Positions 1 through 12,070 of a DNA stretch of 12,780 nt are shown piece by piece (position 1 is the first letter of the stretch; every line of letters begins with the position of its first letter). The stretch is taken from contig RFKS01000103.1 in assembly GCA_003694205.1 (NCBI GenBank), positions 1-12,780 on the forward strand. Direction: 5' to 3'. The DNA comes from Alphaproteobacteria bacterium (lineage in GTDB: Bacteria > Pseudomonadota > Alphaproteobacteria > Sphingomonadales > Rhodothalassiaceae). The notes under the pieces were generated by a model. It was not told the DNA's origin. It saw only the letters and a list, made by a program, of their open reading frames with translations, and did no database searches. A program made the position numbers and the translations under genes.

Positions 1-2
1 AA

Positions 3-212
3 GCGGGGGAGGCGGCGCTCGCGCGTTTTCTCGCCGCTTGCGTCGGCCGCGAGCACCGGGTGCTGGTCGAGACCGGAACCGAAGGCCGCACCGAGCAGTT
101 CGCCCCGGCGCGCCTTCTCGAGCCCCTGCCGCCGGGGTCGCTGGCGCGCGCCCGCGCCGAGGCGGTCGCGGACGGCGCGCTTCTCGCCCGCCCGATGGGC
201 GAGGCCGCGTGA
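3..212 (+). CDS. mtaB: MtaB C-terminal fragment, tRNA t6A37 methylthiotransferase (5' end outside window)
   Basis: Reading from base 3 gives 69 residues that end in a TGA at 210-212. The fragment contains HRVLVETGTEGRTEQFAPARL, the C-terminal strand-rich segment seen at the end of MtaB-type radical SAM methylthiotransferases, where a 'G-R-T-E-x-F-A-P-x-R' pattern is typical. The enzyme adds a methylthio group to N6-threonylcarbamoyladenosine-37 in tRNAs that read ANN codons. The radical SAM CxxxCxxC motif and the catalytic core lie upstream of the window and cannot be checked. The stop codon shares its final A with the ATG of ftsY (TGATG), so the two genes are translationally coupled. The identification rests on this short tail plus the common alphaproteobacterial order mtaB-ftsY, so it is likely but not certain. 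Confidence 0.72.
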   Translation, partial: AGEAALARFLAACVGREHRVLVETGTEGRTEQFAPARLLEPLPPGSLARARAEAVADGALLARPMGEAA

Positions 213-1165
213 TGGCGGCAGACGGCGACAAGCCGCGCGGCTGGCTCGCGCGGCTCAAGGCCGGGCTTGCGCGCTCGTCGTCGAAGATCAGCGACGGCGT
301 CGGCGCGATCTTCGCCAAGCGCAAGCTCGACGCCGAATCGGTCGAGGCGCTGGAAGAGCTTCTGATCGCCGCCGACCTCGGGGTCGAGACCGCGGCCGAG
401 CTCGCGGGCGCGATCGCGGCCATGCGCTTCGAGCGCGAGGTCGAGCCCGAAGCGGTGCGCGCCGCGCTCGCCGACCGCATCGCCGAGATCCTCGCCCCGG
501 TGGCGAAGCCGCTCGAACTCGACCCTGCGCGGCGGCCGACGGTGATCCTCGTGGTCGGGGTCAACGGCACCGGCAAGACGACGACCATCGGCAAGCTCGC
601 CAAACGTTTCCGCGAAGAGGGGCTCTCGGTGATGCTCGCCGCGGGCGACACCTTCCGCGCCGCGGCTATCGAGCAGCTCGAGATCTGGGGCCGCCGCGTC
701 GACGCCCCGGTGGTGACCACGAAGCCCGGTGGCGATCCCGCAGGCGTGGCCTTCGAGGCCGTCGACCGCGCCCGCGCCGCTGGCACCGACGTTTTGCTGA
801 TCGATACCGCCGGGCGGCTGCACAATCGCGACGAGCTGATGGCCGAGTTGGCGAAGATCGTGCGCGTAATCCGCAAGAAGGACCCGAGCGCACCGCATGA
901 CACGATCCTCGTGCTCGACGCCACGACGGGGCAGAATGCACTCAATCAGGCGCAGGTCTTCCGCGACGTCGCCGAGATCAGCGGCATCGTCATGACCAAG
1001 CTCGACGGCACCGCCAAGGGCGGGGTTCTCGTTGCCCTCGCCGAACGTTTCGGCCTGCCGATTCACGCCATTGGGGTAGGAGAGGACGCCGACGACCTGC
1101 AGCCCTTCGACGCCGACGCCTTCGCCCGTGCGCTGGTCGGGCTCGAGGCCGCGGAGACCGCGTGA
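212..1165 (+). CDS. ftsY: Signal recognition particle receptor FtsY (SRP GTPase)
   Basis: 317 residues. FtsY is the membrane-associated SRP receptor; with Ffh and 4.5S RNA it delivers ribosomes making membrane proteins to SecYEG. The helical N domain covers about residues 20-100 and is followed by the G domain. Visible GTPase motifs are G1 GVNGTGKTT (116-124), DTFRAAA (146-152), G3 DTAGR (198-202) and G4 TKLDG (262-266), followed by the AKGG segment. The C-terminal 'GVGEDADDLQPFDADAFARALVG' region matches the usual FtsY end. The ATG at 212 was chosen because it overlaps the mtaB stop and starts just before the N domain; the frame stays open upstream but reads mtaB out of frame. The long acidic A domain of E. 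coli FtsY is absent, as in many short FtsY proteins. The 3' end overlaps the GTG of zapE by 4 bases. Confidence 0.96.
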   Translation: MAADGDKPRGWLARLKAGLARSSSKISDGVGAIFAKRKLDAESVEALEELLIAADLGVETAAELAGAIAAMRFEREVEPEAVRAALADRIAEILAPVAKPLELDPARRPTVILVVGVNGTGKTTTIGKLAKRFREEGLSVMLAAGDTFRAAAIEQLEIWGRRVDAPVVTTKPGGDPAGVAFEAVDRARAAGTDVLLIDTAGRLHNRDELMAELAKIVRVIRKKDPSAPHDTILVLDATTGQNALNQAQVFRDVAEISGIVMTKLDGTAKGGVLVALAERFGLPIHAIGVGEDADDLQPFDADAFARALVGLEAAETA

Positions 1166-2319
1166 GCGCGGTACCGCAGCAACCGGGGAGCGGGCCGCTC
1201 GCCGCCTATGAGGCCTTCCTCGCCGCCGGCGAGCTCAGGCCCGATGCGCAGCAGCGGGCGATCGCCGAACGGCTCGATGCGCTGTCGCGGGTTCTGGCGG
1301 CACCGCCGCGAACGGGGGGGCTCCTTGCGCGGCTTCTCCCCGCCGGCAGGCGGCGTGTGGGCCATGCGGCGGCACCGCGCGGCCTCTATCTGTGGGGTGG
1401 GGTCGGGCGCGGCAAGTCAATGCTCATGGACCTCTTCTTCGCCCACACGCCGATTGCGGACAAGCGCCGGGTGCACTTCCATGAATTCATGCAGGCCGTG
1501 CATGCCCGGCACCACCTGCTGCGCGCCGCGGGATGGCAGGGCAATGAACTCATCGACGCCGTCGTCGAGGCACTCGCCGGCGGGCTCAGGCTCCTCTGTT
1601 TCGACGAGTTTCATGTCACCGACATCGGCGACGCGATGATCCTCGGGCGTCTGTTCGACGCCTTCTTCGCCCGTGGCATCACGATCGTCGCGACCTCGAA
1701 CCGGCATCCGGACGATCTCTATCGGGACGGGCTCAACCGGCAGCTCTTCCTGCCCTTCATCGCGCGCATCAAGGCCGAGCTTGACGTCCTCGCGCTCGAC
1801 GGCGCGACCGATTACCGGCTCGAGCGCCTTCGCGGCGTCGAAACCTGGCTCGTTCCCGTCGACGCGGCGACGACCGAGCGCCTTCGCCGCGACTTCTTCC
1901 ACCTCACCGATTACGAGGTCGACGACCCGGCGCGCGTACCCTCCGCCGAAATCGAGGTCGGCGGCCGTCGCCTCTTCGTCCCCAAGGCCTCGAAGGGCGT
2001 CGCCGTCTTCTCCTTCAAGCGGCTCTGTGCCAATCCTTATGGGGCGCGCGAGTATCTCGCCATTGCGCATCGCTTTCACACGCTGATCGTTGTCGCCATC
2101 CCGAAGATGGGACCCGAGCGGAGCGACTGGGCCGCACGGTTCATGACGCTGGTCGACATTCTCTACGACAATGGCGTCAAGCTCTTGTGTTCGGCGGAGG
2201 TGGCACCCGACGCGCTCTATACCGAGGGCCCGCAGGCCTTCGAATTCCAGCGCACGGCCTCGCGGCTCATCGAGATGCAGTCGGAAGCCTATCTCCGCCG
2301 CGGCCATGGGCTCGCCTGA
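1162..2319 (+). CDS. zapE: ZapE / AFG1-family AAA+ ATPase
   Basis: 385 residues, the usual length for this family. ZapE (YhcM, homologue of mitochondrial Afg1/LACE1) is a P-loop ATPase linked in E. coli to the division ring and to growth under low oxygen. Walker A is GGVGRGKS (79-86) with Lys85. Walker B is LLCFDEF with Asp148-Glu149, followed by the family-typical 'HVTDIGDAMILGRLF'. A 'TSNRHPDDLYRDGLNRQLFLPFI' segment matches the conserved sensor region. Translation starts at GTG 1162, inside the last codons of ftsY (GTGA overlap). A later start would remove the conserved N-terminal 'AAYEAFLAAGELRPDAQQR'. It probably belongs to the mtaB-ftsY transcript; the next gene, mdh, is 281 bases away. 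Confidence 0.94.
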   Translation: MSAVPQQPGSGPLAAYEAFLAAGELRPDAQQRAIAERLDALSRVLAAPPRTGGLLARLLPAGRRRVGHAAAPRGLYLWGGVGRGKSMLMDLFFAHTPIADKRRVHFHEFMQAVHARHHLLRAAGWQGNELIDAVVEALAGGLRLLCFDEFHVTDIGDAMILGRLFDAFFARGITIVATSNRHPDDLYRDGLNRQLFLPFIARIKAELDVLALDGATDYRLERLRGVETWLVPVDAATTERLRRDFFHLTDYEVDDPARVPSAEIEVGGRRLFVPKASKGVAVFSFKRLCANPYGAREYLAIAHRFHTLIVVAIPKMGPERSDWAARFMTLVDILYDNGVKLLCSAEVAPDALYTEGPQAFEFQRTASRLIEMQSEAYLRRGHGLA

Positions 2320-2347
2320 GCCGGCGATCGATACACTCTGGCATTTC

Positions 2348-3566
<1,219 letters not shown>

Positions 3567-3603
3567 TCGCAGGGCGCAAGGGACAAGGGGCAAAGGGGCT
3601 TTC

Positions 3604-4776
3604 ATGAACATCCACGAATATCAGGCGAAAGGCCTGCTCAAGACCTATGGCGCGCCAGTGCTCGAGGGTGGCGTCGCCTACACGCCGGCGGAGGCGGTGG
3701 AGGTCGCGCACACGCTACCGGGGCCGGTCTGGGTGGTGAAGGCGCAGATCCATGCCGGCGGCCGCGGCAAGGCGGGCGGCGTCAAAGTCGTGCGTTCGGT
3801 CGACGAGGTGGCGGAAACGGCGCGCGACCTGCTCGGCAAGCATCTGGTCACGCACCAGACCGGCCCCGAGGGCAAGGAGGTGCGCCGCATCTATGTCGAG
3901 GATGGTTGCCGCATCGCGCAGGAGTTCTACCTCTCTATTCTTGTCGATCGGGCGAGCGGACGGCCGGCGATCATCGCCTCGACCGCGGGCGGCATGGATA
4001 TCGAGGAGGTGGCGGCGACGACCCCGGAAAAGATCATCTCCGTCACCGTCGATCCGGCGGTCGGTCTCATGCCCTTTCACGAGCGCCGCATCGCCTTCGG
4101 GCTCGGGCTCCGCGGTGCCCAGGCCAAGGAAGCGATGGGCGTCCTCAATGCGCTCTACAAGGCCTTTATCGAGCTCGACGCGAGCCTGGTCGAGATCAAT
4201 CCCCTGGTGCTGACCGAGGAAGGGCATCTCGTTCTTCTCGACGCCAAGATGTCGTTCGATGACAACGCCCTTTTCCGCCACCCTGACATCCGCGGCCTGC
4301 GCGACGAGTCGGAAGAGGACCCGATGGAAGTCCGCGCGGCGAAATTCGACCTCAACTATATCCGGCTCGACGGCAATATCGGCTGCATGGTGAACGGCGC
4401 CGGGCTGGCCATGGCGACGATGGACATCATCAAGCTCGAGGGCGGCGAACCGGCGAATTTCCTCGATGTAGGCGGTGGTGCCACCACGGAACGCGTTACC
4501 GAGGCCTTCAAGATCATTCTTTCCGACGAGAATGTGGAGGCCATCCTCGTCAATATCTTCGGCGGCATCATGCGCTGCGACATCATTGCCGAGGGCATCA
4601 TCACGGCGGCCAAGGAAGTGAATCTGACGGTGCCCCTCGTGGTCCGGCTCGAGGGCACGAATGTCGAGCTCGGCAAGAAGATGCTGGCGGATTCGGGGCT
4701 CGCCATCATTCCCGCCGACGATCTCGCCGACGCCGCGAAAAAGGCCGTCCGGGCCGTGAGAGAGGGGGCGCATTAG
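3604..4776 (+). CDS. sucC: Succinyl-CoA synthetase beta subunit
   Basis: 390 residues, the usual length. The beta subunit binds nucleotide and succinate. With SucD it interconverts succinyl-CoA and succinate with substrate-level phosphorylation of ADP (or GDP). It opens with the family signature [19 protein letters not shown]. The ATP-grasp part includes [16 protein letters not shown] (46-61). '[11 protein letters not shown]' and '[16 protein letters not shown]' carry metal-binding residues, and the C-terminal CoA-ligase domain shows '[10 protein letters not shown]' and '[17 protein letters not shown]'. The start is ATG 3604, with AAAGGGG at 3592-3598 as ribosome binding site. The frame continues upstream through mdh without meaning. 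Only one base separates its TAG from the sucD ATG, so coupled translation in equal amounts is likely. Confidence 0.97.
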   Translation: MNIHEYQAKGLLKTYGAPVLEGGVAYTPAEAVEVAHTLPGPVWVVKAQIHAGGRGKAGGVKVVRSVDEVAETARDLLGKHLVTHQTGPEGKEVRRIYVEDGCRIAQEFYLSILVDRASGRPAIIASTAGGMDIEEVAATTPEKIISVTVDPAVGLMPFHERRIAFGLGLRGAQAKEAMGVLNALYKAFIELDASLVEINPLVLTEEGHLVLLDAKMSFDDNALFRHPDIRGLRDESEEDPMEVRAAKFDLNYIRLDGNIGCMVNGAGLAMATMDIIKLEGGEPANFLDVGGGATTERVTEAFKIILSDENVEAILVNIFGGIMRCDIIAEGIITAAKEVNLTVPLVVRLEGTNVELGKKMLADSGLAIIPADDLADAAKKAVRAVREGAH

Positions 4777-4777
4777 G

Positions 4778-5653
4778 ATGGCCATTCTCGTCGACGAAAA
4801 CACCACGGTGATCTGCCAGGGTTTCACCGGCAGCCAGGGAACCTTCCATTCCGAGCAGGCCATCGCCTATGGCACGAAGATGGTCGGCGGTGTCACCCCG
4901 GGCAAGGGCGGGACGACGCATCTCGACCTGCCCGTCTTCGACACCGTGCACGAGGCACGCGCGGCAACGGGTGCCACGGCGAGCGTGATCTATGTGCCGC
5001 CGCCCTTCGCCGCGGATGCGATCCTCGAGGCGATCGATGCGGAGACACCGCTCATCGTCACCATCACCGAAGGCATTCCGGTACTCGACATGGTACGGGT
5101 CAAACGCGCACTCCGGAATTCGAAAAGCCGGCTCATCGGCCCCAACTGCCCCGGCGTCATCACGCCCGATGCGTGCAAGATCGGCATCATGCCGGGCCAT
5201 ATCCATCGCCGCGGCCGGGTCGGCATCGTCTCGCGCTCGGGCACCCTCACCTATGAGGCCGTGGCGCAGACGACCGCGGTCGGACTTGGGCAGTCGACCT
5301 GCGTCGGCATCGGCGGCGATCCGGTGAACGGCACGAGCTTCGTTGACGTGCTCGAGATGTTCCTCGCTGACGACGAAACCGAGGCGATGATCATGATCGG
5401 CGAGATCGGTGGCTCGGCAGAGGAGGAGGCCGCGGCCTTCCTCAAGTCGCAGAAACGCAGGAAGCCGGTTGTCGGCTTCGTTGCCGGGCGCACGGCGCCC
5501 AAGGGCCGCACGATGGGCCACGCGGGCGCCATCGTCTCGGGGGGCAAGGGCGGCGCCGAGGACAAGATCGAGGCCATGCGCAGCGCCGGTATCGTGGTCT
5601 CGGAGAGCCCGGCAGCGCTCGGCACGACCCTGCTCGAGGCCATGAAGGGATAG
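4778..5653 (+). CDS. sucD: Succinyl-CoA synthetase alpha subunit
   Basis: 291 residues, typical length. The alpha subunit binds CoA and carries the phosphohistidine used to pass phosphate between succinyl-CoA and the nucleotide. The N-terminal CoA-binding fold shows '[15 protein letters not shown]' (11-25), and the [10 protein letters not shown] turn is intact. The active-site His248 lies in the motif '[21 protein letters not shown]' matching His246 of the E. coli enzyme. It starts one base after sucC, with the ribosome binding site AGAGGGGG (4761-4768) inside the end of sucC. Twelve bases separate it from sucA. Nothing is missing or unusual. Confidence 0.97.
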   Translation: MAILVDENTTVICQGFTGSQGTFHSEQAIAYGTKMVGGVTPGKGGTTHLDLPVFDTVHEARAATGATASVIYVPPPFAADAILEAIDAETPLIVTITEGIPVLDMVRVKRALRNSKSRLIGPNCPGVITPDACKIGIMPGHIHRRGRVGIVSRSGTLTYEAVAQTTAVGLGQSTCVGIGGDPVNGTSFVDVLEMFLADDETEAMIMIGEIGGSAEEEAAAFLKSQKRRKPVVGFVAGRTAPKGRTMGHAGAIVSGGKGGAEDKIEAMRSAGIVVSESPAALGTTLLEAMKG

Positions 5654-5665
5654 AGGAGAGCGCCG

Positions 5666-8587
<2,922 letters not shown>

Positions 8588-8636
8588 CGGCAGGATCAGG
8601 TCGAATGCCCGTCGCCATGAACAGGAGCACCATCTG

Positions 8637-10172
8637 ATGGCCGAAGAAATCCGCGTTCCCAATCTCGGCGAGTCGGTCAGCGAAGCCATCGTCGCAAAAT
8701 GGCTCAAGGCCGAGGGTGAGGCGGTGGCGGCCGACGAGCCGGTGGCCGAGCTCGAGACCGACAAGGTGGCGGTCGAGGTCACGGCACCGGTCGCCGGGGT
8801 GCTCGCCGAGCACAAGGTCGCCGAGGGCGACACGGTCGAGGTGGGCGCGGTGATCGCGGTCGTCGATCCCGAAGGCACGGCGAAGCCGACGAAAAAGCCT
8901 GCCCCGGCCAAGGAGAAGGCGGCCGCGCAACAGGAAGCATCGGCACCGGCGGCGGCGGATCTCGTCGATATCGTCGTGCCCTCGGCCGGGGAATCGGTCA
9001 CCGAGGCGACGCTCGCCCAATGGCACAAGGCCGAGGGGGATGCGGTGGCCGAGGACGAGACCGTGGCCGAGCTCGAGACCGACAAGGCGGCGCTCGAGAT
9101 CAACGCCCCGGCCGCCGGCGTTCTTGCCGAACGCCTGGTCGAGGAAGGCGGCACGGTGCATCCGGGCGACGTTATCGGTCGTGTCGCCAGGGGTGCCACG
9201 GCCAGCGCGGCGGCGCGCGCGAAGCCCGCGAGTGCAGCCGCCGACGAGACTCCCGCCGGGGAGGAAGCGCCTTCCGCGCCGCAGCCGCTGGCACCCTCCG
9301 TGCGGCGCCTCATTGCCGAATATGATCTCGATCCGGCCTCGATCCCGGGATCGGGCAAGGAAGGCCGGGTCACCAAGGCGGATGTCCTCGCCGCGATCGA
9401 GAGCGGGGTCGCGCGGCAGCGCGGCACGACGCCTGCCGCAGCGGCCGCAGCCATCGGCGCACAAGAGGCGGCACCGCGCGAGGAGCGCGTGCCGATGACG
9501 CGGCTCAGGAAGCGCATCGCCGAACGCCTCAAGGAGGCGCAGAACACCGCCGCCATGCTCACCACCTTCAATGATGTCGACATGTCGGCGGTGATCGAGG
9601 CGCGCAAGCGGCACCGCGAGGTCTTCGAGAGGAAGCACGGCATCAAGCTCGGCTTCATGTCCTTCTTCGTGAAGGCCGCAGTCCTCGCCCTGCGCGAAGT
9701 GCCGCAGGTGAACGCGCGCATCGAGGACGACGAGATCGTCTATCAGAATTTCTACGATATCGGGGTTGCGGTCTCGGCGCCGCAGGGCCTCGTCGTGCCG
9801 GTTGTGCGCGACGCCGACCGGCTGTCCTTTGCCGACACCGAGAAGGCGATCGCGGAATACGGGCGCAAGGCGCGCGAAGGCAAGCTCGCGATTGCCGATC
9901 TGCAGGGCGGCACCTTCACCATTTCGAACGGCGGCATCTTCGGCTCGCTCCTCTCGACGCCGATCCTCAATCCGCCGCAGTCGGCGATTCTCGGCATGCA
10001 CCGGATCGAGGAGCGGCCGGTCGTGCGCGACGGCGAGGTCGTGGTGCGGCCGATGATGTATCTTGCGCTTTCCTACGATCACCGTCTGATCGACGGGCGC
10101 GAGGCGGTCACCTTCCTCGTGCGCATCAAGGAGGCGATCGAGGATCCGAGCCGCCTGCTTTTGGATTTGTGA
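8637..10172 (+). CDS. sucB: Dihydrolipoyl succinyltransferase E2o with two lipoyl domains
   Basis: 511 residues, about 100 longer than the common single-lipoyl E2o. It takes succinyl groups from E1o onto lipoyl-lysine and passes them to CoA, and forms the core of the complex. Domain order: lipoyl domain 1 (about 1-80, Lys43 in ETDKVAVEV), Ala/Pro/Lys linker, lipoyl domain 2 (about 108-186, Lys150 in ETDKAALEI), Ala-rich linker, E1/E3-binding domain (about 218-257, LAPSVRRLI...GRVTKADV), linker, and catalytic acyltransferase domain (about 280-511). The catalytic pair is His482 and Asp486 (DHRLIDGRE), and the C-terminus '[17 protein letters not shown]' is E2o-like. Both lipoyl lysines look usable. 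ATG 8637 is preceded by AGGAG (8623-8627). Multi-lipoyl E2s are more typical of pyruvate dehydrogenase, but the sucA and lpd neighbours support E2o. Confidence 0.95.
   Translation: MAEEIRVPNLGESVSEAIVAKWLKAEGEAVAADEPVAELETDKVAVEVTAPVAGVLAEHKVAEGDTVEVGAVIAVVDPEGTAKPTKKPAPAKEKAAAQQEASAPAAADLVDIVVPSAGESVTEATLAQWHKAEGDAVAEDETVAELETDKAALEINAPAAGVLAERLVEEGGTVHPGDVIGRVARGATASAAARAKPASAAADETPAGEEAPSAPQPLAPSVRRLIAEYDLDPASIPGSGKEGRVTKADVLAAIESGVARQRGTTPAAAAAAIGAQEAAPREERVPMTRLRKRIAERLKEAQNTAAMLTTFNDVDMSAVIEARKRHREVFERKHGIKLGFMSFFVKAAVLALREVPQVNARIEDDEIVYQNFYDIGVAVSAPQGLVVPVVRDADRLSFADTEKAIAEYGRKAREGKLAIADLQGGTFTISNGGIFGSLLSTPILNPPQSAILGMHRIEERPVVRDGEVVVRPMMYLALSYDHRLIDGREAVTFLVRIKEAIEDPSRLLLDL
8742..9087 (+). 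repeat. Duplicated lipoyl-domain coding sequence inside sucB
   Basis: An identical 25-base stretch occurs at 8742-8766 and 9063-9087, exactly 321 bases (107 codons) apart. It encodes the VAELETDK turn that carries the lipoylated lysine. Sequence on both sides is also similar but diverged, for example DKVAVEV against DKAALEI. This is the DNA trace of an internal domain duplication; the identical core could be due to selection, recent origin or gene conversion. Confidence 0.85.
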
Positions 10173-10183
10173 GGACAGCCGCG

Positions 10184-10268
10184 GGCCGTTCGTGTTGAGC
10201 CTGTCGAAACATGAACGGCCATCGCGACCACACCATCCTTCACTCTAGGGCAGGCTCAGGGCGAACGG
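10184..10268. repeat. Palindromic repeat element between sucB and lpd
   Basis: GGCCGTTCGTGTT (10184-10196) pairs with AACATGAACGGCC (10208-10220): 13 positions with one G-U, around an 11-base loop GAGCCTGTCGA. A second, inverted partial copy lies at 10247-10268 (AGGCTCAGGGCGAACGG at its right end), matching the first arm at CCGTTCG and TGAGCCTG. The pattern CCGTTCG..CTGAGCCTGTCGAAG..CGAACGG is a known type of dispersed intergenic palindrome in proteobacterial genomes. The second copy could pair with the left arm as an alternative fold. The element may stabilise the upstream sucAB mRNA or lower lpd expression. The pairing is seen directly; membership of a repeat family is from memory. Confidence 0.75.
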
Positions 10269-10291
10269 ACTGGCAAGAGGGGAACAGGAGA

Positions 10292-11701
10292 ATGGCCGAT
10301 CAATTCGACGTCATCGTCATCGGGGGCGGACCGGGCGGCTATGTCGCCGCCATCCGCGCCGCGCAACTCGGGCTCAGCACCGCCTGCGTCGAGAAGCGGG
10401 AGACGCTTGGCGGCACCTGCCTCAATGTCGGCTGCATCCCCTCGAAGGCGCTCCTGCACGCCTCCCACCTCTATGAGGAGGCCGCCGGCGGCGCCCTCGC
10501 GGCGTGGGGCGTCAATGTGGCGAAGGCGACGCTCGATCTCGATGCCATGCTGAAGGCCAAGGACGAGTCGGTGGCCGGTCTCACCAAGGGCGTGGCGCAA
10601 CTCTTCAGGAAGAACAAGGTCGAGCACGTCAAGGGAACGGCACGTTTCAAGGACCGCAGCACCCTCGAGGTGGCACTCAATGACGGCGGAACGCGGACGC
10701 TTCAGGGCAAGAACATCGTCGTCGCCACCGGCTCCGAGGTGGCCACGCTGCCCGGGGTCGAGATCGATGGCACGCGCGTTATCTCCTCGACCGAGGCGCT
10801 GTCGCTTGCGAAGGTGCCGAAATCGATGATCGTCATCGGCGGCGGCTATATCGGGCTTGAGATGGGCTCGGTATGGCGCCGGCTCGGGGCCGAAGTCACC
10901 GTCGTCGAGTATCTCGACCGCATCCTGCCGGGCATGGATGGCGAGGTCTCGAAGACGATGGAGCGCATCCTCAAGAAGCAGGGCATGAAAATCCGCACGG
11001 CGACAAGGGTCACCGCGGTCAAGGCACTGAAATCGAAGGCCAAGGTGACGATCGAGCCGGCCAAGGGCGGCGATGCGGAAACCCTTGAGGCCGAGATCGT
11101 ACTGATGGCGGTCGGGCGCAAGCCGCACACCGAGGGCCTGGCGCTCGAGAAGGTGGGGCTCCGCACCGACAAGGCGGGACGGATCGAGATTCACGACGAT
11201 TTCTCGACCACTGTGCCCGGCATCTGGGCCATCGGCGACGTCGTCAAGGGTCCGATGCTCGCGCACAAGGCCGAGGACGAGGGCATCGCGGTCGCCGAAA
11301 ACATCGCCGGGCTGACCGGGCAGGTGAACCATGACGTCATACCCGGCGTCGTCTACACGATGCCCGAGGCGGCAAGCGTCGGCAAGACGGAGGAGGAGCT
11401 GAAGGCGGCGGGCGTCGCCTACAAGGCCGGCAAGTTCCCCTTCCTCGCCAATTCGCGCGCCAAGACCAACAAGGAGACGGACGGCTTCGTCAAGATCCTC
11501 GCCGACGCCGAGACCGACCGCGTGCTCGGCGTTCACATGGTCGGCACGCTCGCCGGCACGATGATCGCCGAGGCCGCAGTGGCCATGGAGTTCGGCGCGA
11601 GCTCGGAGGATATCGCCCTCACCTGCCATGCGCACCCGACGCACCCCGAGGCGGTCAAGGAAGCCGCCCTCGCGGTGCACGACCGCGCCATCCATATGTG
11701 A
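10292..11701 (+). CDS. lpdA: Dihydrolipoyl dehydrogenase (E3)
   Basis: 469 residues, the normal size. This FAD enzyme reoxidises dihydrolipoyl groups on SucB and reduces NAD+, completing the 2-oxoglutarate dehydrogenase cycle; it could also serve other lipoyl complexes. The FAD motif is VIGGGPGGY (9-17), the redox disulfide is Cys43-Cys48 in GGTCLNVGCIPSK, and the NAD-binding motif is VIGGGYIGLE (about 181-190). 'GIWAIGDVV.GPMLAHKAEDEG' is the second FAD segment. The C-terminal dimer interface supplies the catalytic dyad His448-Glu453 in CHAHPTHPEA. ATG 10292 was chosen because the protein starts there as the family does and GAGGGG (10277-10282) lies 9 bases upstream. An in-frame ATG at 10211 lies inside the palindromic repeat and is rejected. 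It is the last gene of the TCA operon. Confidence 0.96.
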   Translation: MADQFDVIVIGGGPGGYVAAIRAAQLGLSTACVEKRETLGGTCLNVGCIPSKALLHASHLYEEAAGGALAAWGVNVAKATLDLDAMLKAKDESVAGLTKGVAQLFRKNKVEHVKGTARFKDRSTLEVALNDGGTRTLQGKNIVVATGSEVATLPGVEIDGTRVISSTEALSLAKVPKSMIVIGGGYIGLEMGSVWRRLGAEVTVVEYLDRILPGMDGEVSKTMERILKKQGMKIRTATRVTAVKALKSKAKVTIEPAKGGDAETLEAEIVLMAVGRKPHTEGLALEKVGLRTDKAGRIEIHDDFSTTVPGIWAIGDVVKGPMLAHKAEDEGIAVAENIAGLTGQVNHDVIPGVVYTMPEAASVGKTEEELKAAGVAYKAGKFPFLANSRAKTNKETDGFVKILADAETDRVLGVHMVGTLAGTMIAEAAVAMEFGASSEDIALTCHAHPTHPEAVKEAALAVHDRAIHM

Positions 11702-11703
11702 GG

Positions 11704-11736
11704 GGCGCGGGAGCACCCTGGAGCGCCTTGCTTTTT
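11704..11736 (+). terminator. Terminator-like hairpin after lpd
   Basis: GGCGC (11704-11708) pairs with GCGCC (11723-11727), and inside it GGG (11709-11711) can pair with CCC (11716-11718) around AGCA. The stem is followed at once by TTGCTTTTT (11728-11736). It begins three bases after the lpd stop codon. The stem is interrupted and the T tract broken by GC, so termination may be partial. The same T tract provides the -35 candidate of the next gene. Confidence 0.45.
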
Positions 11737-11756
11737 CCGTACAGAAGCCATATATT
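11728..11756 (+). promoter_or_regulatory. Promoter of the ribbon-helix-helix gene
   Basis: TTGCTT (11728-11733) and TATATT (11751-11756) are exactly 17 bases apart. The -10 matches TATAAT at five of six positions; the -35 matches only TTG. The segment is conspicuously AT-rich against the surrounding DNA. Transcription would start near 11763, about 23 bases before the ATG at 11786. The weak -35 and the palindrome over the -10 suggest a repressible promoter. Confidence 0.5.
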
Positions 11757-11774
11757 GTATGTACAGTATATGGC
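11747..11774. promoter_or_regulatory. 28-base palindromic operator candidate over -10 and start site
   Basis: GCCATATA (11747-11754) and TATATGGC (11767-11774) are perfect inverted repeats. The inner TGTA (11756-11759) and TACA (11762-11765) add four more pairs, so 12 of 14 positions of each half match. The palindrome covers the -10 hexamer and the expected start site and ends just before the ribosome binding site. Ribbon-helix-helix regulators commonly bind such sites and repress their own gene; binding by the adjacent product is an inference. Confidence 0.6.
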
Positions 11775-11785
11775 GGAGGCGGAAG

Positions 11786-12070
11786 ATGGCACTGGTCAAG
11801 GTGACGATGAACATCTCGGAACGGGACCGCGAGAATGCGGAGGTTCTGAGCAAGCTTCTCAATGTGCGCAGCAAGGCACAGGTGGTGAGCACGGCGCTCG
11901 AGCTCCTGCGCTTCCTCGCGGAGGCGCGAGCGAAGGAGGGCGCCGAGCTGCTGCTGCGGCGTGCCAATGGCGAGATCGAGCGGGTCATTGTGCCCGAGCT
12001 TCTCGCCATCGAGCCGGCCGGAGAAAGGGTCGAGTCGCAAGGATACGGCGATCATCCGCTTGAGGCATGA
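11786..12070 (+). CDS. Small ribbon-helix-helix (Arc/CopG-like) protein, probable DNA-binding regulator
   Basis: 94 residues. The N-terminal 'VKVTMNISERDRENAEVL' looks like the DNA-contacting beta strand and first helix of an RHH fold. The second helix would be 'SKAQVVSTALELLRFLAEAR' (about residues 31-50). The C-terminal part 'GAELLLRRANGEIERVIVPEL' (about 52-72) resembles the tail of small uncharacterised RHH proteins common in proteobacteria. RHH proteins act as dimers and are often transcription repressors or antitoxins. ATG 11786 was chosen for the strong GGAGG (11775-11779) 6 bases upstream; an earlier in-frame ATG (11759) lies inside the palindrome and before the expected transcription start. 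No toxin-like partner follows, so an antitoxin role is unsupported. It has its own promoter and palindromic operator candidate and is probably self-regulated. The exact function is unknown. Confidence 0.75.
   Translation: MALVKVTMNISERDRENAEVLSKLLNVRSKAQVVSTALELLRFLAEARAKEGAELLLRRANGEIERVIVPELLAIEPAGERVESQGYGDHPLEA

Noticed and set aside
8637..10172. sucB being pyruvate dehydrogenase E2 because of two lipoyl domains
   Set aside because: The C-terminal [15 protein letters not shown] pattern and the position between sucA and lpd fit the succinyltransferase.
10211..10291. Earlier in-frame ATG for lpd
   Set aside because: It lies in the right arm of the palindromic repeat, lacks a ribosome binding site, and adds residues not found in the family.
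11759..11785. Earlier in-frame ATG for the RHH gene
   Set aside because: It lies inside the palindrome and upstream of the predicted transcription start, while ATG 11786 has an ideally spaced GGAGG.
10256..12055. 599-codon - strand open frame over lpd and the RHH gene
   Set aside because: Antisense shadow of lpd; no recognisable domain, and it crosses the promoter/operator region of the RHH gene.
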